Source: Brenneria bubanii (GTDB lineage Bacteria; Pseudomonadota; Gammaproteobacteria; Enterobacterales; Enterobacteriaceae). From it: 64,000 bases of DNA. Below are positions 1 to 8,358 of this stretch, piece by piece. A program made the position numbers and the translations under genes. Within the stretch, counting starts at the first letter, position 1; each line of letters begins with the position of its first letter. The DNA lies in assembly GCF_022378355.1 (NCBI RefSeq), contig NZ_JAKMAJ010000012.1:87660-151659 (forward strand). The letters are read 5' to 3'. The notes under the pieces were generated by a model, which was not told the DNA's origin, made no database searches, and saw only the letters and a list, made by a program, of their open reading frames with translations.

Positions 1-26
1 AGACGAAATATTTTCAGGAGCGGGAA

Positions 27-1343
27 ATGAACCAACAAGAATTCCTTCGCCGCCGTCAGGCACTGCTGGAGAAAATGGCTCCCGCCAGTGCCGCGATTAT
101 TTTTGCGGCGCCCGAAGTCGCACGTAACGCCGACAGCGAATACCCATACCGCCAAAACAGCGATTTCTGGTATTTCACCGGTTTTAACGAGCCTGAAGCG
201 GTGCTGCTGCTGGTGAAAAGTGATGAAAAACATCACCACAGTGTGATGTTCAATCGGGTTCGCGACCTGACGGCAGAAATCTGGTTTGGCCGCCGCCTTG
301 GGCAAGACGCCGCGCCTGCCGCATTGGGCGTTGACCGGGCGCTGCCGTTTGATGATATCGGCGCCCAGCTGCATGTCCTGCTGAACGGACTGGACGTCGT
401 CTATCACGCGCAAGGGCAGTACGACTATGCCGACAGGCTGGTATTCTCCGCGTTAGCGACGCTGCGTCAGGGGACGCGTCAGGGCTTCACGGCGCCGCCG
501 ACGCTGACAGACTGGCGCCCATGGGTGCATGAAATGCGGCTGTTCAAATCCCCGGCGGAAATCGATATCATGCGCCGCGCCGGCGAAATCACCGCGCTGG
601 CTCATACCCGCGCCATGCAAAACTGCCGTCCCGGTATGTTCGAATACCAGTTGGAAGGGGAAATTCATCATGAGTTTACCCGCCACGGCGCACGCTATCC
701 CTCTTACAACACTATCGTCGGCAGTGGCGACAACGCCTGCATCCTGCACTACACGGAAAATGAAACCCAGATGCGTGACGGCGATCTGGTGCTGATTGAC
801 GCCGGCTGCGAATATCAGGGATATGCCGGGGATATCACCCGGACTTTCCCGGTGAATGGCAAATTCACCGCGCCGCAGCGGGCAATCTATGACATCGTGC
901 TGGCCTCGATGTATAGGGCGCTGGATCTCTATGCTCCCGGCCGCAGCATCCGTGAAATTAATGAGGAAGTCGTGCGGGTCATGGTTTCCGGCCTGGTGAA
1001 GCTGGGGGTCATGAAGGGTGAAGTGGAACAGCTGATCGCCGAACAGGCGCATCGCCAGTTCTTTATGCATGGACTGGGACATTGGCTTGGACTGGACGTA
1101 CACGATGTCGGCCATTACGGTTCCGCCGATCGTGGACGCCCGCTCGAACCAGGCATGGTGGTCACGCTGGAACCCGGCCTATATATCGCGCCCGACGCCA
1201 ACGTTCCCCACCAGTACCGGGGAATCGGCATCCGTATTGAAGATGACATTCTGATCACGGAAAACGGCAATGAAAATCTGACGGCGAGCGTAGTAAAAGA
1301 CGCCGACGCCATCGAAGCCCTGATGGCAAAGGCAGCCGGGTAA
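27..1343 (+). CDS. pepP: Xaa-Pro aminopeptidase P
   Basis: Cytosolic metallo-aminopeptidase that removes an N-terminal residue preceding proline. The 438-residue product is close to the 441 residues of E. coli PepP and has the N-terminal control domain followed by the pita-bread catalytic domain. The five metal ligands are visible: two Asp in LIDAGCEYQGYAGDITRTF (about residues 258 and 269), His in HGLGHWLGLDVHD (about 352), and Glu in LEPGLYI and GIRIEDD (about 382 and 404). A CAGGAG ribosome site precedes the ATG. It heads the pepP-ubiH-ubiI cluster seen in E. coli. Identification is secure from the motifs, length and neighbours. Confidence 0.97.
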   Translation: MNQQEFLRRRQALLEKMAPASAAIIFAAPEVARNADSEYPYRQNSDFWYFTGFNEPEAVLLLVKSDEKHHHSVMFNRVRDLTAEIWFGRRLGQDAAPAALGVDRALPFDDIGAQLHVLLNGLDVVYHAQGQYDYADRLVFSALATLRQGTRQGFTAPPTLTDWRPWVHEMRLFKSPAEIDIMRRAGEITALAHTRAMQNCRPGMFEYQLEGEIHHEFTRHGARYPSYNTIVGSGDNACILHYTENETQMRDGDLVLIDAGCEYQGYAGDITRTFPVNGKFTAPQRAIYDIVLASMYRALDLYAPGRSIREINEEVVRVMVSGLVKLGVMKGEVEQLIAEQAHRQFFMHGLGHWLGLDVHDVGHYGSADRGRPLEPGMVVTLEPGLYIAPDANVPHQYRGIGIRIEDDILITENGNENLTASVVKDADAIEALMAKAAG

Positions 1344-1393
1344 CTCAGGACGGCCAAGATATCTGCGGTTTGAAGGGTGACGGGACACAAAAT

Positions 1394-2572
1394 ATGACGG
1401 TAATGATTGTCGGCGGCGGCATGGCCGGCGCAACGCTGGCGCTGGCGATAGCCCAGCTTTCACAAGGAAAAGTACCGGTTGAACTGGTTGAAGCCAGGTC
1501 GCCGCACGATCGTCGGCATCCTGGGTTTGACGCGCGAGCGATCGCCTTATCGCAAGGCACCTGCCAGCAGTTGAACAACATCGGCATCTGGCAAACGCTG
1601 GCAGACTGCGCGACCCCGATAACCAGGATACATGTCAGCGACCGAGGTCACGCCGGTTTTGTTAATCTGAAAGCATCGGACTATCGCGTACCGGCGCTGG
1701 GGCATGTGGTTGAACTGCACGAAGCGGGACAACGGCTATTCTCATTACTGCAAAAAGCGCCCGGCGTTCGCCTGCACTGTCCGGCAAAAGTGGTTGACGT
1801 CGTCCGCACCCAGAGTGATGCCACGCTAACGCTGGATAATGGCGCGACGCTGACCGGTCATTTGCTGGTGGCCGCCGACGGATCGTTTTCCGGTCTGGCG
1901 CAGTGCTGCGGTATCGAGTGGCGGCAACAGGATTATGATCAAATCGCCGTCATCGCCAACGTCATCACCTCTGAATCTCATCAGGGACGGGCATTCGAAC
2001 GCTTTACCCCTCACGGCCCCCTGGCGCTGCTGCCGATGGACCAGGGGCGCAGCGCGCTGGTCTGGTGTCATGAAAAAGACAAACAGGATCAAGTCGATCG
2101 CTGGAGCGAAAGTGAATTCCGCCGGCAACTGCAGTTGGCGTTCGGCTGGCGCCTGGGCGCCTTCACCCACATCGGCGAACGCCACAGCTATCCCTTGCGG
2201 TTACTGACCGCCAATCAGCATATTCATCACCGATTGGCGCTGGTGGGGAATGCGGCGCAGACGTTGCATCCCATCGCCGGGCAGGGGTTCAATCTGGGGT
2301 TACGCGATGTGATGTCGCTGGCGGAAACCATCGTCGATGCGCAACACAAGCGACAGGATCCGGGCAGCTACGCGGTGCTCGGCCGTTATCAGCAGCGACG
2401 TCAGACCGATCAGCAAACCACGGTGGCGATCACCGATGGTCTGGTCAGGCTGTTCGCCAACCGCTATACCTCATTAGAGATTGGGCGCAATCTGGGCCTG
2501 ATGACCATGAATAATCTGCCGCTACTGCGCGATGCATTTGCCCGCCGAACGCTGGGTTGGGTGGAACGTTAA
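1394..2572 (+). CDS. ubiH: 2-octaprenyl-6-methoxyphenol hydroxylase UbiH
   Basis: FAD-dependent monooxygenase of ubiquinone biosynthesis, acting at ring position C1. The protein opens with the dinucleotide-binding motif IVGGGMAGATLALA, and the late FAD motif GNAAQTLHPIAGQGFNLG lies near residue 288; GNAAQT in place of the usual GDAAH is also how I recall E. coli UbiH. I chose the ATG at 1394 (product begins MTVMIVGGGM) over an upstream in-frame start at 1370, because it gives 392 residues, the E. coli length, and begins directly at the FAD fold. It lies about 50 bp after pepP and 41 bp before ubiI, consistent with one operon. Confidence 0.96.
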   Translation: MTVMIVGGGMAGATLALAIAQLSQGKVPVELVEARSPHDRRHPGFDARAIALSQGTCQQLNNIGIWQTLADCATPITRIHVSDRGHAGFVNLKASDYRVPALGHVVELHEAGQRLFSLLQKAPGVRLHCPAKVVDVVRTQSDATLTLDNGATLTGHLLVAADGSFSGLAQCCGIEWRQQDYDQIAVIANVITSESHQGRAFERFTPHGPLALLPMDQGRSALVWCHEKDKQDQVDRWSESEFRRQLQLAFGWRLGAFTHIGERHSYPLRLLTANQHIHHRLALVGNAAQTLHPIAGQGFNLGLRDVMSLAETIVDAQHKRQDPGSYAVLGRYQQRRQTDQQTTVAITDGLVRLFANRYTSLEIGRNLGLMTMNNLPLLRDAFARRTLGWVER

Positions 2573-2613
2573 CGATCGCGCGCGTCAGCGGGACATAACA
2601 GGAAGAGACGTGT

Positions 2614-3825
2614 ATGCAAACATTCGACGTGGTTATTGCCGGCGGCGGCATGGTCGGTCTGGCGCTGGCTTGCGGCCTGCAGGGCAATGGCCTGCGTATT
2701 GCCGTACTGGAGCAAAGACCGGCTGACGCGCAAGCGCTGGGAAAAGAATATGCGCTGCGGGTGTCTGCGATCAATGCCGCCAGCGAACGCCTGCTCCGTC
2801 ATTTGGGCGTTTGGGAAAGTCTGGAGGCGCAACGCATCAGCCCTTACAACGATATGCAGGTCTGGGATAAAGACAGCTTTGGCAAAATCAGCTTCAGCGG
2901 TGAGGAGTTCGGTTTTTCCCATCTCGGCCATATCATTGAAAACCCGGTTATTCAGCAGGCGCTGTGGCAACGCGCGGCTCAACTGAGCGATATCACCCTG
3001 CTGGCGCCCGCCGCGCTGAAGCAGATCGCCTGGGGGGAAAACGAAGCCTTTATTACCCTTGAAGACGGCAGTATGTTAACGACCCGGCTGGTGGTCGGCG
3101 CCGACGGCGCGCACTCCTGGCTGCGCCAGCATGCCGATATTCCCCTGACCTTCTGGGACTACGGCCATCATGCGCTGGTCGCCACGATCCGTACGGCATC
3201 TCCCCATCAATCGGTGGCGCGGCAGGTCTTTCACGGCGACGGTATTCTGGCTTTTTTGCCGCTCGGCGATCCACACCTCAGCTCCATTGTCTGGTCGCTG
3301 TCGCCGGATAAGGCGCAGGCCATGCTGACATCGCCGACCGATGAGTTTAACCGACGGTTGGCGACGGCGTTCGATATGCGTCTGGGGCTGTGCGAACGGG
3401 TAAGCGAACGGCAAGTCTTTCCGTTAACCGCTCGCTATGCCCGCAGTTTTGCCGCCCATCGCCTGGCGCTGATTGGCGATGCCGCGCACACCATCCACCC
3501 GCTGGCGGGCCAGGGCGTCAATCTTGGTTTTATGGATGTGGCGGAATTGATTGCTGAATTGAAACGCCTGCAATCGCAGGGGAAGGACATTGGTCAGCAT
3601 CTTTATCTGCGGCGTTATGAACGCAAACGTAAACACAGCGCCGCCGTTATGCTCGCCAGCATGCAGGGATTTCGTGAGCTGTTTGCTGGATATAATCCGG
3701 CAAAAAAACTGTTGCGAGATCTTGGTTTGATGCTGGCGGACAACCTGCCCGGCGTCAAGCCGACGCTGGTGCGTCAGGCGATGGGGTTAAACGACCTACC
3801 CGAATGGCTGGAGAAAGGGGAATAG
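2614..3825 (+). CDS. ubiI: 2-octaprenylphenol hydroxylase UbiI
   Basis: Flavin hydroxylase that adds the C5 oxygen in aerobic ubiquinone synthesis. The 403-residue product has the N-terminal motif IAGGGMVGLALA, the mid-protein motif VGADGAHSWLRQ and the C-terminal FAD motif GDAAHTIHPLAGQGVNLG, the signature of the UbiH/UbiF/UbiI family. A GGAAGAG ribosome site precedes the ATG. It is a paralogue of the gene just upstream and closes the pepP-ubiH-ubiI group. In E. coli gcvTHP follows; here the next 430 bp contain only a gene relic, so conserved order ends at this gene. Confidence 0.96.
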   Translation: MQTFDVVIAGGGMVGLALACGLQGNGLRIAVLEQRPADAQALGKEYALRVSAINAASERLLRHLGVWESLEAQRISPYNDMQVWDKDSFGKISFSGEEFGFSHLGHIIENPVIQQALWQRAAQLSDITLLAPAALKQIAWGENEAFITLEDGSMLTTRLVVGADGAHSWLRQHADIPLTFWDYGHHALVATIRTASPHQSVARQVFHGDGILAFLPLGDPHLSSIVWSLSPDKAQAMLTSPTDEFNRRLATAFDMRLGLCERVSERQVFPLTARYARSFAAHRLALIGDAAHTIHPLAGQGVNLGFMDVAELIAELKRLQSQGKDIGQHLYLRRYERKRKHSAAVMLASMQGFRELFAGYNPAKKLLRDLGLMLADNLPGVKPTLVRQAMGLNDLPEWLEKGE

Positions 3826-3889
3826 CCATCTGGGGCCGGTCACCTTTGGAACGAAGGCATCCTGAATACCGGTTTTCAGTCCGCCAGAG

Positions 3890-4048
3890 TCATTGCAATA
3901 TTGTAAGCGCGGCTATGAATGTCTCATGAGGAATGACGAGCGCCGCCAACGGGATTATCAGGCCGGAGGCGACCATCAGCAGGAAGATGTTGCGGGGAAA
4001 TCCAGTCCGTAGGGCAAAGGTGGAGCCGTAAAACAAACCTATTTTCAT
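3890..4048 (-). pseudogene. Relic ORF beginning like flavodoxin FldB, fused to a hydrophobic tail
   Basis: A 52-codon minus-strand ORF begins MKIGLFYGST, which closely resembles my recollection of the start of flavodoxin FldB (MNMGLFYGSST in E. coli). After ten codons the similarity stops and the sequence becomes a hydrophobic segment (FLLMVASGLIIPLAALVIP) before a TGA. In E. coli fldB lies near the ubiI/gcv region. I infer a deletion or rearrangement that joined the fldB start to the end of an unrelated membrane-protein gene, replacing gcvTHP and later genes. The rest of 3826-4255 shows no further gene. The FldB call rests on about ten residues and is tentative; translation of the fusion is possible but unproven. 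Confidence 0.4.
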
Positions 4049-4255
4049 CGTGTGTTCCGTAATGCAATGATTCTATGCGCGTGAGCCTTATGGCATCCGC
4101 CCATCAGGATTGTGCATGTTCTGATTTCTTGTACCGGTAATAACGCCACTATACGCGTAGGGTAAACTGTGCGGGTGATTATTGTTTGAAACGAAAGGAA
4201 GCGATGGCCCGCGCGGCGATGGCTCTTCACACATGGGTAAAAGGATTTACGAATA

Positions 4256-5116
4256 ATGACTGAATCGACGATAAGACCTGTCGCGTTGCATTTTCCTCAT
4301 CGCGTTTTTGAAAGCCAGAATAAAATGGATGACTATCAGGCGCCGGACATGCGCTATGGCGACCATAGCGAATCCACCCTCAAAAATATCTTCAGCCTCA
4401 CGGACGTTTCTACGCGGGTTGATCCCTATACACGAGCCGAGCTCAACCATCTCCAATGGACTTACCTGTATGAACTGGGCAGAAGGCCAAATATCAAACA
4501 TCTCACCACCGACGAATGCCTGAACCGCCTGTTCGCCGAGTTCCACGATCTCGCGTGGCCTTTCGCCATGCACGGCCCGTACTCGCCCCTGATCCATCAG
4601 ATGATCGACCATATGCGGCACGGTTACGGCGCGACTTTCCGCAGCCCGCTGCTTGATCAGGCGCTGAGAGAGCAGCTTGCCGGTGATTTGTCGGAAGACA
4701 GCACGGTACTCAATATCAAGGCGTCTCTCCGTGAAAATATTGACTGGAAAAACAAACTACTTCCGGCAGCGACGGAAATTGAAATCAAAAAAGCGATCAT
4801 GAAAAGTATATTGCCGAAGTTTAACAGACCGATTGACAGCGTAAACGGCATGGGCATCACCGTCCATGATATCTGGTCTGCCCAGATCACCCTGAAATCT
4901 CTGCATATTGGCGATAACGACTTCCGGGCGGTGATTCACTACCGGGTGCAGGACCATTTCGGGCTGGATGACGCGGATATTTTGAAGTGGGCATTTCGCC
5001 AGTTTCGTTTCTTTCGCATCTGGTTTGTTCTGCAACACTACGGCCCGCTGGCACAGCGGCCATTTATCAGCGAGATGGAAACCGAGGTGGAAATTAGCGA
5101 TACGAGGGGTATATGA
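4256..5116 (+). CDS. DUF3289 (TIGR03034-type) family protein, possible effector
   Basis: The 286-residue product resembles enterobacterial proteins I recall as DUF3289. The N-terminal stretch FPHRVFESQNKMDDYQAPDM, the central VHDIWSAQITLKSL and VQDHFGLDDADI, and the C-terminal RFFRIWFVLQHYG then RPFISEMETEVEIS are the segments I associate with it. No signal peptide or membrane segment is obvious. No enzymatic motif is recognised and the function is unknown. Its last four bases overlap the start of a DUF943-type gene (ATGA), so the two are translationally coupled. A large soluble protein joined to a small membrane-anchored partner that has been copied three times resembles toxin-immunity layouts; that is inference only. 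The 3' end of this gene is included in the downstream duplications. Confidence 0.7.
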   Translation: MTESTIRPVALHFPHRVFESQNKMDDYQAPDMRYGDHSESTLKNIFSLTDVSTRVDPYTRAELNHLQWTYLYELGRRPNIKHLTTDECLNRLFAEFHDLAWPFAMHGPYSPLIHQMIDHMRHGYGATFRSPLLDQALREQLAGDLSEDSTVLNIKASLRENIDWKNKLLPAATEIEIKKAIMKSILPKFNRPIDSVNGMGITVHDIWSAQITLKSLHIGDNDFRAVIHYRVQDHFGLDDADILKWAFRQFRFFRIWFVLQHYGPLAQRPFISEMETEVEISDTRGI

Positions 5117-5583
5117 AGATTTTATCGAAAAAGCGTGTGATTGCCGTTTTGGCCGTGCTGGCCGTCGTCTACGGTATTATCTGGCTTTCCCGACCAGTAA
5201 AAATCGTGGCGATTCATCAGAAGCAGCATTTCAGTCATGTATTGGTGCTGAACTTTCCGCTGACCAATCGGGGCAAAATCGACTGGTGGCTGAAGAATAG
5301 GGAAATGCTGCAAGAGAAATACGCTATCCCCAAACGCTCGTCTTATGGCTCCTTCACCATCACCTTTTGGGATTTCGGCGAGGGTTATAAGGAAAGTGAA
5401 TATGATCGCCGATGCTTTGAGGATATGCAGACAGAGAAAAACTGCATTGAAAAACAACTTGTTTTCGCTATAGACGACAATGGCAAAGGAGATATTACGC
5501 TTAAAACACCCAGCCAGTGGTACAAACAGCAACCGGACGGGAAAATCGTTCCTTATGAACCCCGCGTGCATATAGTCAGATGA
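5113..5583 (+). CDS. DUF943 family membrane-anchored protein, copy 1
   Basis: A 156-residue protein with a basic start (MKILSKKR), one N-terminal membrane helix of about residues 9-26 and a probably periplasmic domain. Conserved blocks are LNFPLTNRGKIDWWLKN, EKYAIPKRSSYGSF, TFWDFGEGYKE and RRCFEDM, with two Cys (in RCFEDM and KNCIEK) that could form a disulfide outside the cytosol. This matches my memory of enterobacterial DUF943, function unknown. The start codon overlaps the stop of the DUF3289-type gene (ATGA), so the pair is coupled. Two further copies follow. An immunity or chaperone role for the upstream protein is an inference from arrangement. Confidence 0.78.
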   Translation: MKILSKKRVIAVLAVLAVVYGIIWLSRPVKIVAIHQKQHFSHVLVLNFPLTNRGKIDWWLKNREMLQEKYAIPKRSSYGSFTITFWDFGEGYKESEYDRRCFEDMQTEKNCIEKQLVFAIDDNGKGDITLKTPSQWYKQQPDGKIVPYEPRVHIVR

Positions 5584-5742
5584 ATGTCGGCATAAGGAAT
5601 GAGGCTTGCCGCCAGTGGTGAAAGGCGGCTTCAGACTGGCATTGTGCTGCTGGATGTCTTGCTGACGTTATGGCCCGCTGGCTCAGCGGCCGTTTATCAC
5701 CGAGATGGAAACCGAGGTAGAAATTAGCGATACGAGGGGTAA

Positions 5743-6198
5743 ATGATGATTTTATCGAAAAAGCGCGTGATTGCCGTTTTGGCCGTGCTGGCCGCCGTCT
5801 ACGGTATTATCTGGCTTTCCCGACCAGTGAAGATTGTGGCGGTTCATCAAATGCAGCATTTCAGCGATGTGTTGGTGCTGAACTTTCCGCTGACCAACAA
5901 GGGAAAGATCGACTGGTGGCTGAAGAATAGGGAAATGCTACAAGAGAAATACGCTATCCCCAAACGCTCGTCTTATGGCTCCTTCAGCATCACCTTTTGG
6001 GACTTCGGCGAAGGATATAAAGAAGCGGGTAAATACGATCGCCGATGCTTTGAGGATATGCCGGCAGAGAAAAATTGCGTTGAAAAACCGCTTCTTTTCT
6101 CTGTCGATGACAATGGAAAAGGCAGCATCATGCTCAGGACATCTAGTCAACGGTATAGACTGCAACCGGACGGGGAGATTGTTCCTTATTGGAATTAA
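5743..6198 (+). CDS. DUF943 family membrane-anchored protein, copy 2
   Basis: A 151-residue close copy of the preceding gene, with the same helix, the same LNFPLTNKGKIDWWLKN and YAIPKRSSYGSF blocks and the same two Cys. Differences cluster at a few sites (MQHFSD for KQHFSH, YKEAGKYDRR for YKESEYDRR) and at the C-terminus, which is shorter and ends IVPYWN. The 71 bases before the ATG repeat the 3' end of the DUF3289 gene including the GAGGGGTAAATG start context, so the copy carries its own duplicated ribosome site but no longer overlaps an upstream stop. The period from copy 1 is exactly 630 bp, which marks a tandem duplication. Confidence 0.78.
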   Translation: MMILSKKRVIAVLAVLAAVYGIIWLSRPVKIVAVHQMQHFSDVLVLNFPLTNKGKIDWWLKNREMLQEKYAIPKRSSYGSFSITFWDFGEGYKEAGKYDRRCFEDMPAEKNCVEKPLLFSVDDNGKGSIMLRTSSQRYRLQPDGEIVPYWN

Positions 6199-6277
6199 GA
6201 TGGATGTCAGCATAAGGAATGATGCTGGCAAACCGGCCGTTTATCACCGAGATGGAAATTACCAGGGAATGGGCGTA

Positions 6278-6745
6278 ATGAAGATTTTATCGAAAAAGCG
6301 TGTGGCTGCTGTTTTGGCCGTTCTGGCAGTCGTTTACAGCATTATCTGGCTTTCCCGGCCGGTAAAAATCGCGGCGATTCATCAACGCAGTGATTTTAGC
6401 GATGTGCTGGTACTGAACTTTCCATTAACCGACCGGGGAAAGATCGACTGGTGGCTGAAGAATAGGGCGATGTTGAAGGAGAAATACGCTATCCCCAAAC
6501 GCTCGTCTTATGGCTCCTTCAATATCACCTTCTGGAATTTCAGCGAAGGTTACAAGGAAAGTGAATACGACCGTCTGTGCTTTGAAGATATGCCGGCAGA
6601 GAAAAACTGCATTGAAAAACAGCGTTTTTTCTCTATACACGACAATGGCAGAGGAAATATTACGCTTAAAACACCCAGCCAATTATACGAGCAGCAGTCG
6701 GATGGAAAGATCGTCCCTTATGAATCTCAAATGGAAGTCAAATGA
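6278..6745 (+). CDS. DUF943 family membrane-anchored protein, copy 3
   Basis: A 155-residue third copy. I start it at 6278 because MKILSKKRVAAVLA then aligns with copies 1 and 2 and an AGGGA ribosome site sits about 10 bases upstream; the same frame is open much further upstream but that is not homologous. This copy is the most changed (IHQRSDFSDV, NRAMLKEKY, FWNFSEGYKES, ENCIEK region kept). The upstream duplicated piece of the DUF3289 3' end has lost about 12 bases between two GGAAA repeats. Divergence in the presumed periplasmic face with a constant membrane anchor would suit diversification of binding specificity, but this is not shown. Confidence 0.77.
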   Translation: MKILSKKRVAAVLAVLAVVYSIIWLSRPVKIAAIHQRSDFSDVLVLNFPLTDRGKIDWWLKNRAMLKEKYAIPKRSSYGSFNITFWNFSEGYKESEYDRLCFEDMPAEKNCIEKQRFFSIHDNGRGNITLKTPSQLYEQQSDGKIVPYESQMEVK

Positions 6746-6805
6746 AGCCAGCATAAGGTATGACGCTGGCACAGCGGGCGGGGTTGCCCAGTAAGCGCCA
6801 AGGGA

Positions 6806-7843
6806 TTATGCATCCGGCCCGACGCGCACTACCAGTTTGCCGAAATTGTGCCCCTGCAGCAGCCCGATAAACGCCTCCACGGCGTTTTCCAACCCTTCAG
6901 TGACATCTTCCCGATATTTTATTTTGCCTTGCGCCACCCACGGCGAAACGGCACGGGTGAACTCATCAAAGCGGTGTCCGTAGTCGTCAAAAATAATGAA
7001 GCCCTGCATGCGGATGCGCTTTTTCAGAATGGTTCCCATCAGCAGCGGCAGACGATCCGGCCCATCGGGCAACGCGGTGGCGTTGTAGCTGGCGACCAAG
7101 CCGCATACTGGAACACGGGCTGAGGTATTCAATAAGGGCAACACCGCGTCGAACACCTTGCCGCCCACATTTTCATAATAGATATCGATTCCGTCCGGGC
7201 ATGCCGCCGCCAACCTTGCGGCGAAATCCGCCGCGCGATGATCGAGGCAGACATCAAAGCCCAGTTCATCGACCGCATAACGGCACTTCTCCGCACCGCC
7301 GGCGATGCCCACCACCCGGCATCCCTTCAGCTTGCCGAGCTGTCCGACCGTGGCCCCTACAGGCCCTGTTGCCGCCGCCACCGCCAGCGTTTCCCCGGCT
7401 TTAGGCTGTCCAATATCCATCAACCCCATATAGGCGGTGAATCCCGGCATGCCGAGTACCCCCAGCGCATAAGAAGGATTTTGAGGAGAAGCGCCCAGGT
7501 TGCTTAATCCACGGCCATCGGAAATCGCATAATCCTGCCAGCCGCTATAGGCCAGTACCCAATCCCCCACCTGATAATCCCGATGGCGAGAGGCCACAAC
7601 CCGACTAATGGTCGACCCGACCATCACCTCCCCCAGCGCTACCGGTTTGGCATAGGAAGGCGCGTCGCTCATGCGCCCGCGCATGTAGGGATCGAGCGAA
7701 AGGTAAACCGTGCGCAGAAGAACCTGCCCCTCCTTTACGTCAGGGATTGGATGTTGCTCCAGGCGAAAATTCTTATGCGAAGGCGCGCCCTGCGGACGTG
7801 AAGCCAGCACAATCCGGCGATTATTCTGAACTGTTTGCGACAT
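6806..7843 (-). CDS. curA: NADPH-dependent zinc-independent medium-chain reductase, CurA/YncB type
   Basis: A 345-residue member of the leukotriene B4 dehydrogenase / curcumin reductase branch of the MDR superfamily, the same length as E. coli CurA (YncB). Members reduce the C=C bond of alpha,beta-unsaturated ketones using NADPH. The family start (RIVLASRPQGAPSHKNFRLE), SLDPYMRGRMSD, the nucleotide-binding AAATGPVGATVGQLGKLKG (about residues 152-170) and the YYENVGGKVFDAVLPLL block are all present, with no zinc-ligand cysteines in the usual places. An AAAGGAG site lies 7 bases before the ATG. It stands alone, convergent with the DUF943 array. The physiological substrate cannot be told from sequence. 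Confidence 0.88.
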   Translation of the reverse strand: MSQTVQNNRRIVLASRPQGAPSHKNFRLEQHPIPDVKEGQVLLRTVYLSLDPYMRGRMSDAPSYAKPVALGEVMVGSTISRVVASRHRDYQVGDWVLAYSGWQDYAISDGRGLSNLGASPQNPSYALGVLGMPGFTAYMGLMDIGQPKAGETLAVAAATGPVGATVGQLGKLKGCRVVGIAGGAEKCRYAVDELGFDVCLDHRAADFAARLAAACPDGIDIYYENVGGKVFDAVLPLLNTSARVPVCGLVASYNATALPDGPDRLPLLMGTILKKRIRMQGFIIFDDYGHRFDEFTRAVSPWVAQGKIKYREDVTEGLENAVEAFIGLLQGHNFGKLVVRVGPDA

Positions 7844-8028
7844 CGAGATTCTCCTTTGAAATCAGCAAAGATATAAACAGCAGGCAGCGCCGCAGCCTCT
7901 TGCTCGTGATAAAAGGAGAAAGGCATCCGGCGTCGGCAACCAGCCTTAAAGGCTTAATCATAGACTGCGCGTCGTCAAAGGAGTTCCTCTGATCACGGCC
8001 TCAGCCCGCCGAGGAACCGCCATCGGAA

Positions 8029-8358
8029 TCAGGCAAATTTAATCAGCGTCATGCCGATCAGCAAAAGTAAAATGCCAAGCCAACCTGTCGGGGTCAGACG
8101 CTGGTTATACATAACCCAGCCGGCGATCAGGGTAGCGAGAATACCGAACCCGCCCCATAACGCATAGGCGACCGCCAGATCGATGCCTTTTACCGCCTGG
8201 CTAAGCGCGGCGAACGCGCCCAGCACGCACAACAGAGAAAAGCACCCCAGCTTACGGCGACGAAAACCATCGGACTGTTTAAGCAGAATATTGGCCAGAA
8301 TTTCCAGCGTAATCGCCAGCGCTAAAAACAGCGCATGCGTCATATCAAAGGGCTGCAT
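8029..8358 (-). CDS. mdtI: Spermidine export SMR subunit MdtI
   Basis: A 109-residue four-helix small multidrug resistance subunit, the same length as E. coli MdtI. The diagnostic stretches [20 protein letters not shown] (with the membrane Glu), [20 protein letters not shown] and the C-terminal MTLIKFA match MdtI. It works as a hetero-oligomer with MdtJ in the inner membrane to export spermidine. Its start overlaps the 3' end of mdtJ by 14 bases, so the two are co-translated as in E. coli. Confidence 0.94.
   Translation of the reverse strand: MQPFDMTHALFLALAITLEILANILLKQSDGFRRRKLGCFSLLCVLGAFAALSQAVKGIDLAVAYALWGGFGILATLIAGWVMYNQRLTPTGWLGILLLLIGMTLIKFA

Larger units (their letters stand above)
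5042..6777 (+). repeat. Tandem repeat array: three DUF943 units carrying the DUF3289 3' end
   Basis: The DNA from 5042 (inside the 3' end of the DUF3289 gene) recurs from 5672, an offset of 630 bp, and again in shortened form from about 6226 (the CGGCCG marker at 5687 recurs at 6234, offset 547). Each unit is a tail of the upstream gene, one DUF943 gene and a short spacer containing CATAAGG. The 14-mer CGCTGGCACAGCGG occurs at 5046-5059 and again after the last copy at 6764-6777, bounding the array, and slightly altered forms sit at both internal junctions. This is the expected footprint of duplication between short repeats. Confidence 0.85.

Noticed and set aside
453-1115. 220-codon frame antisense to pepP
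   Set aside because: Shadow of the pepP reading frame; PepP metal ligands on the plus strand are complete.
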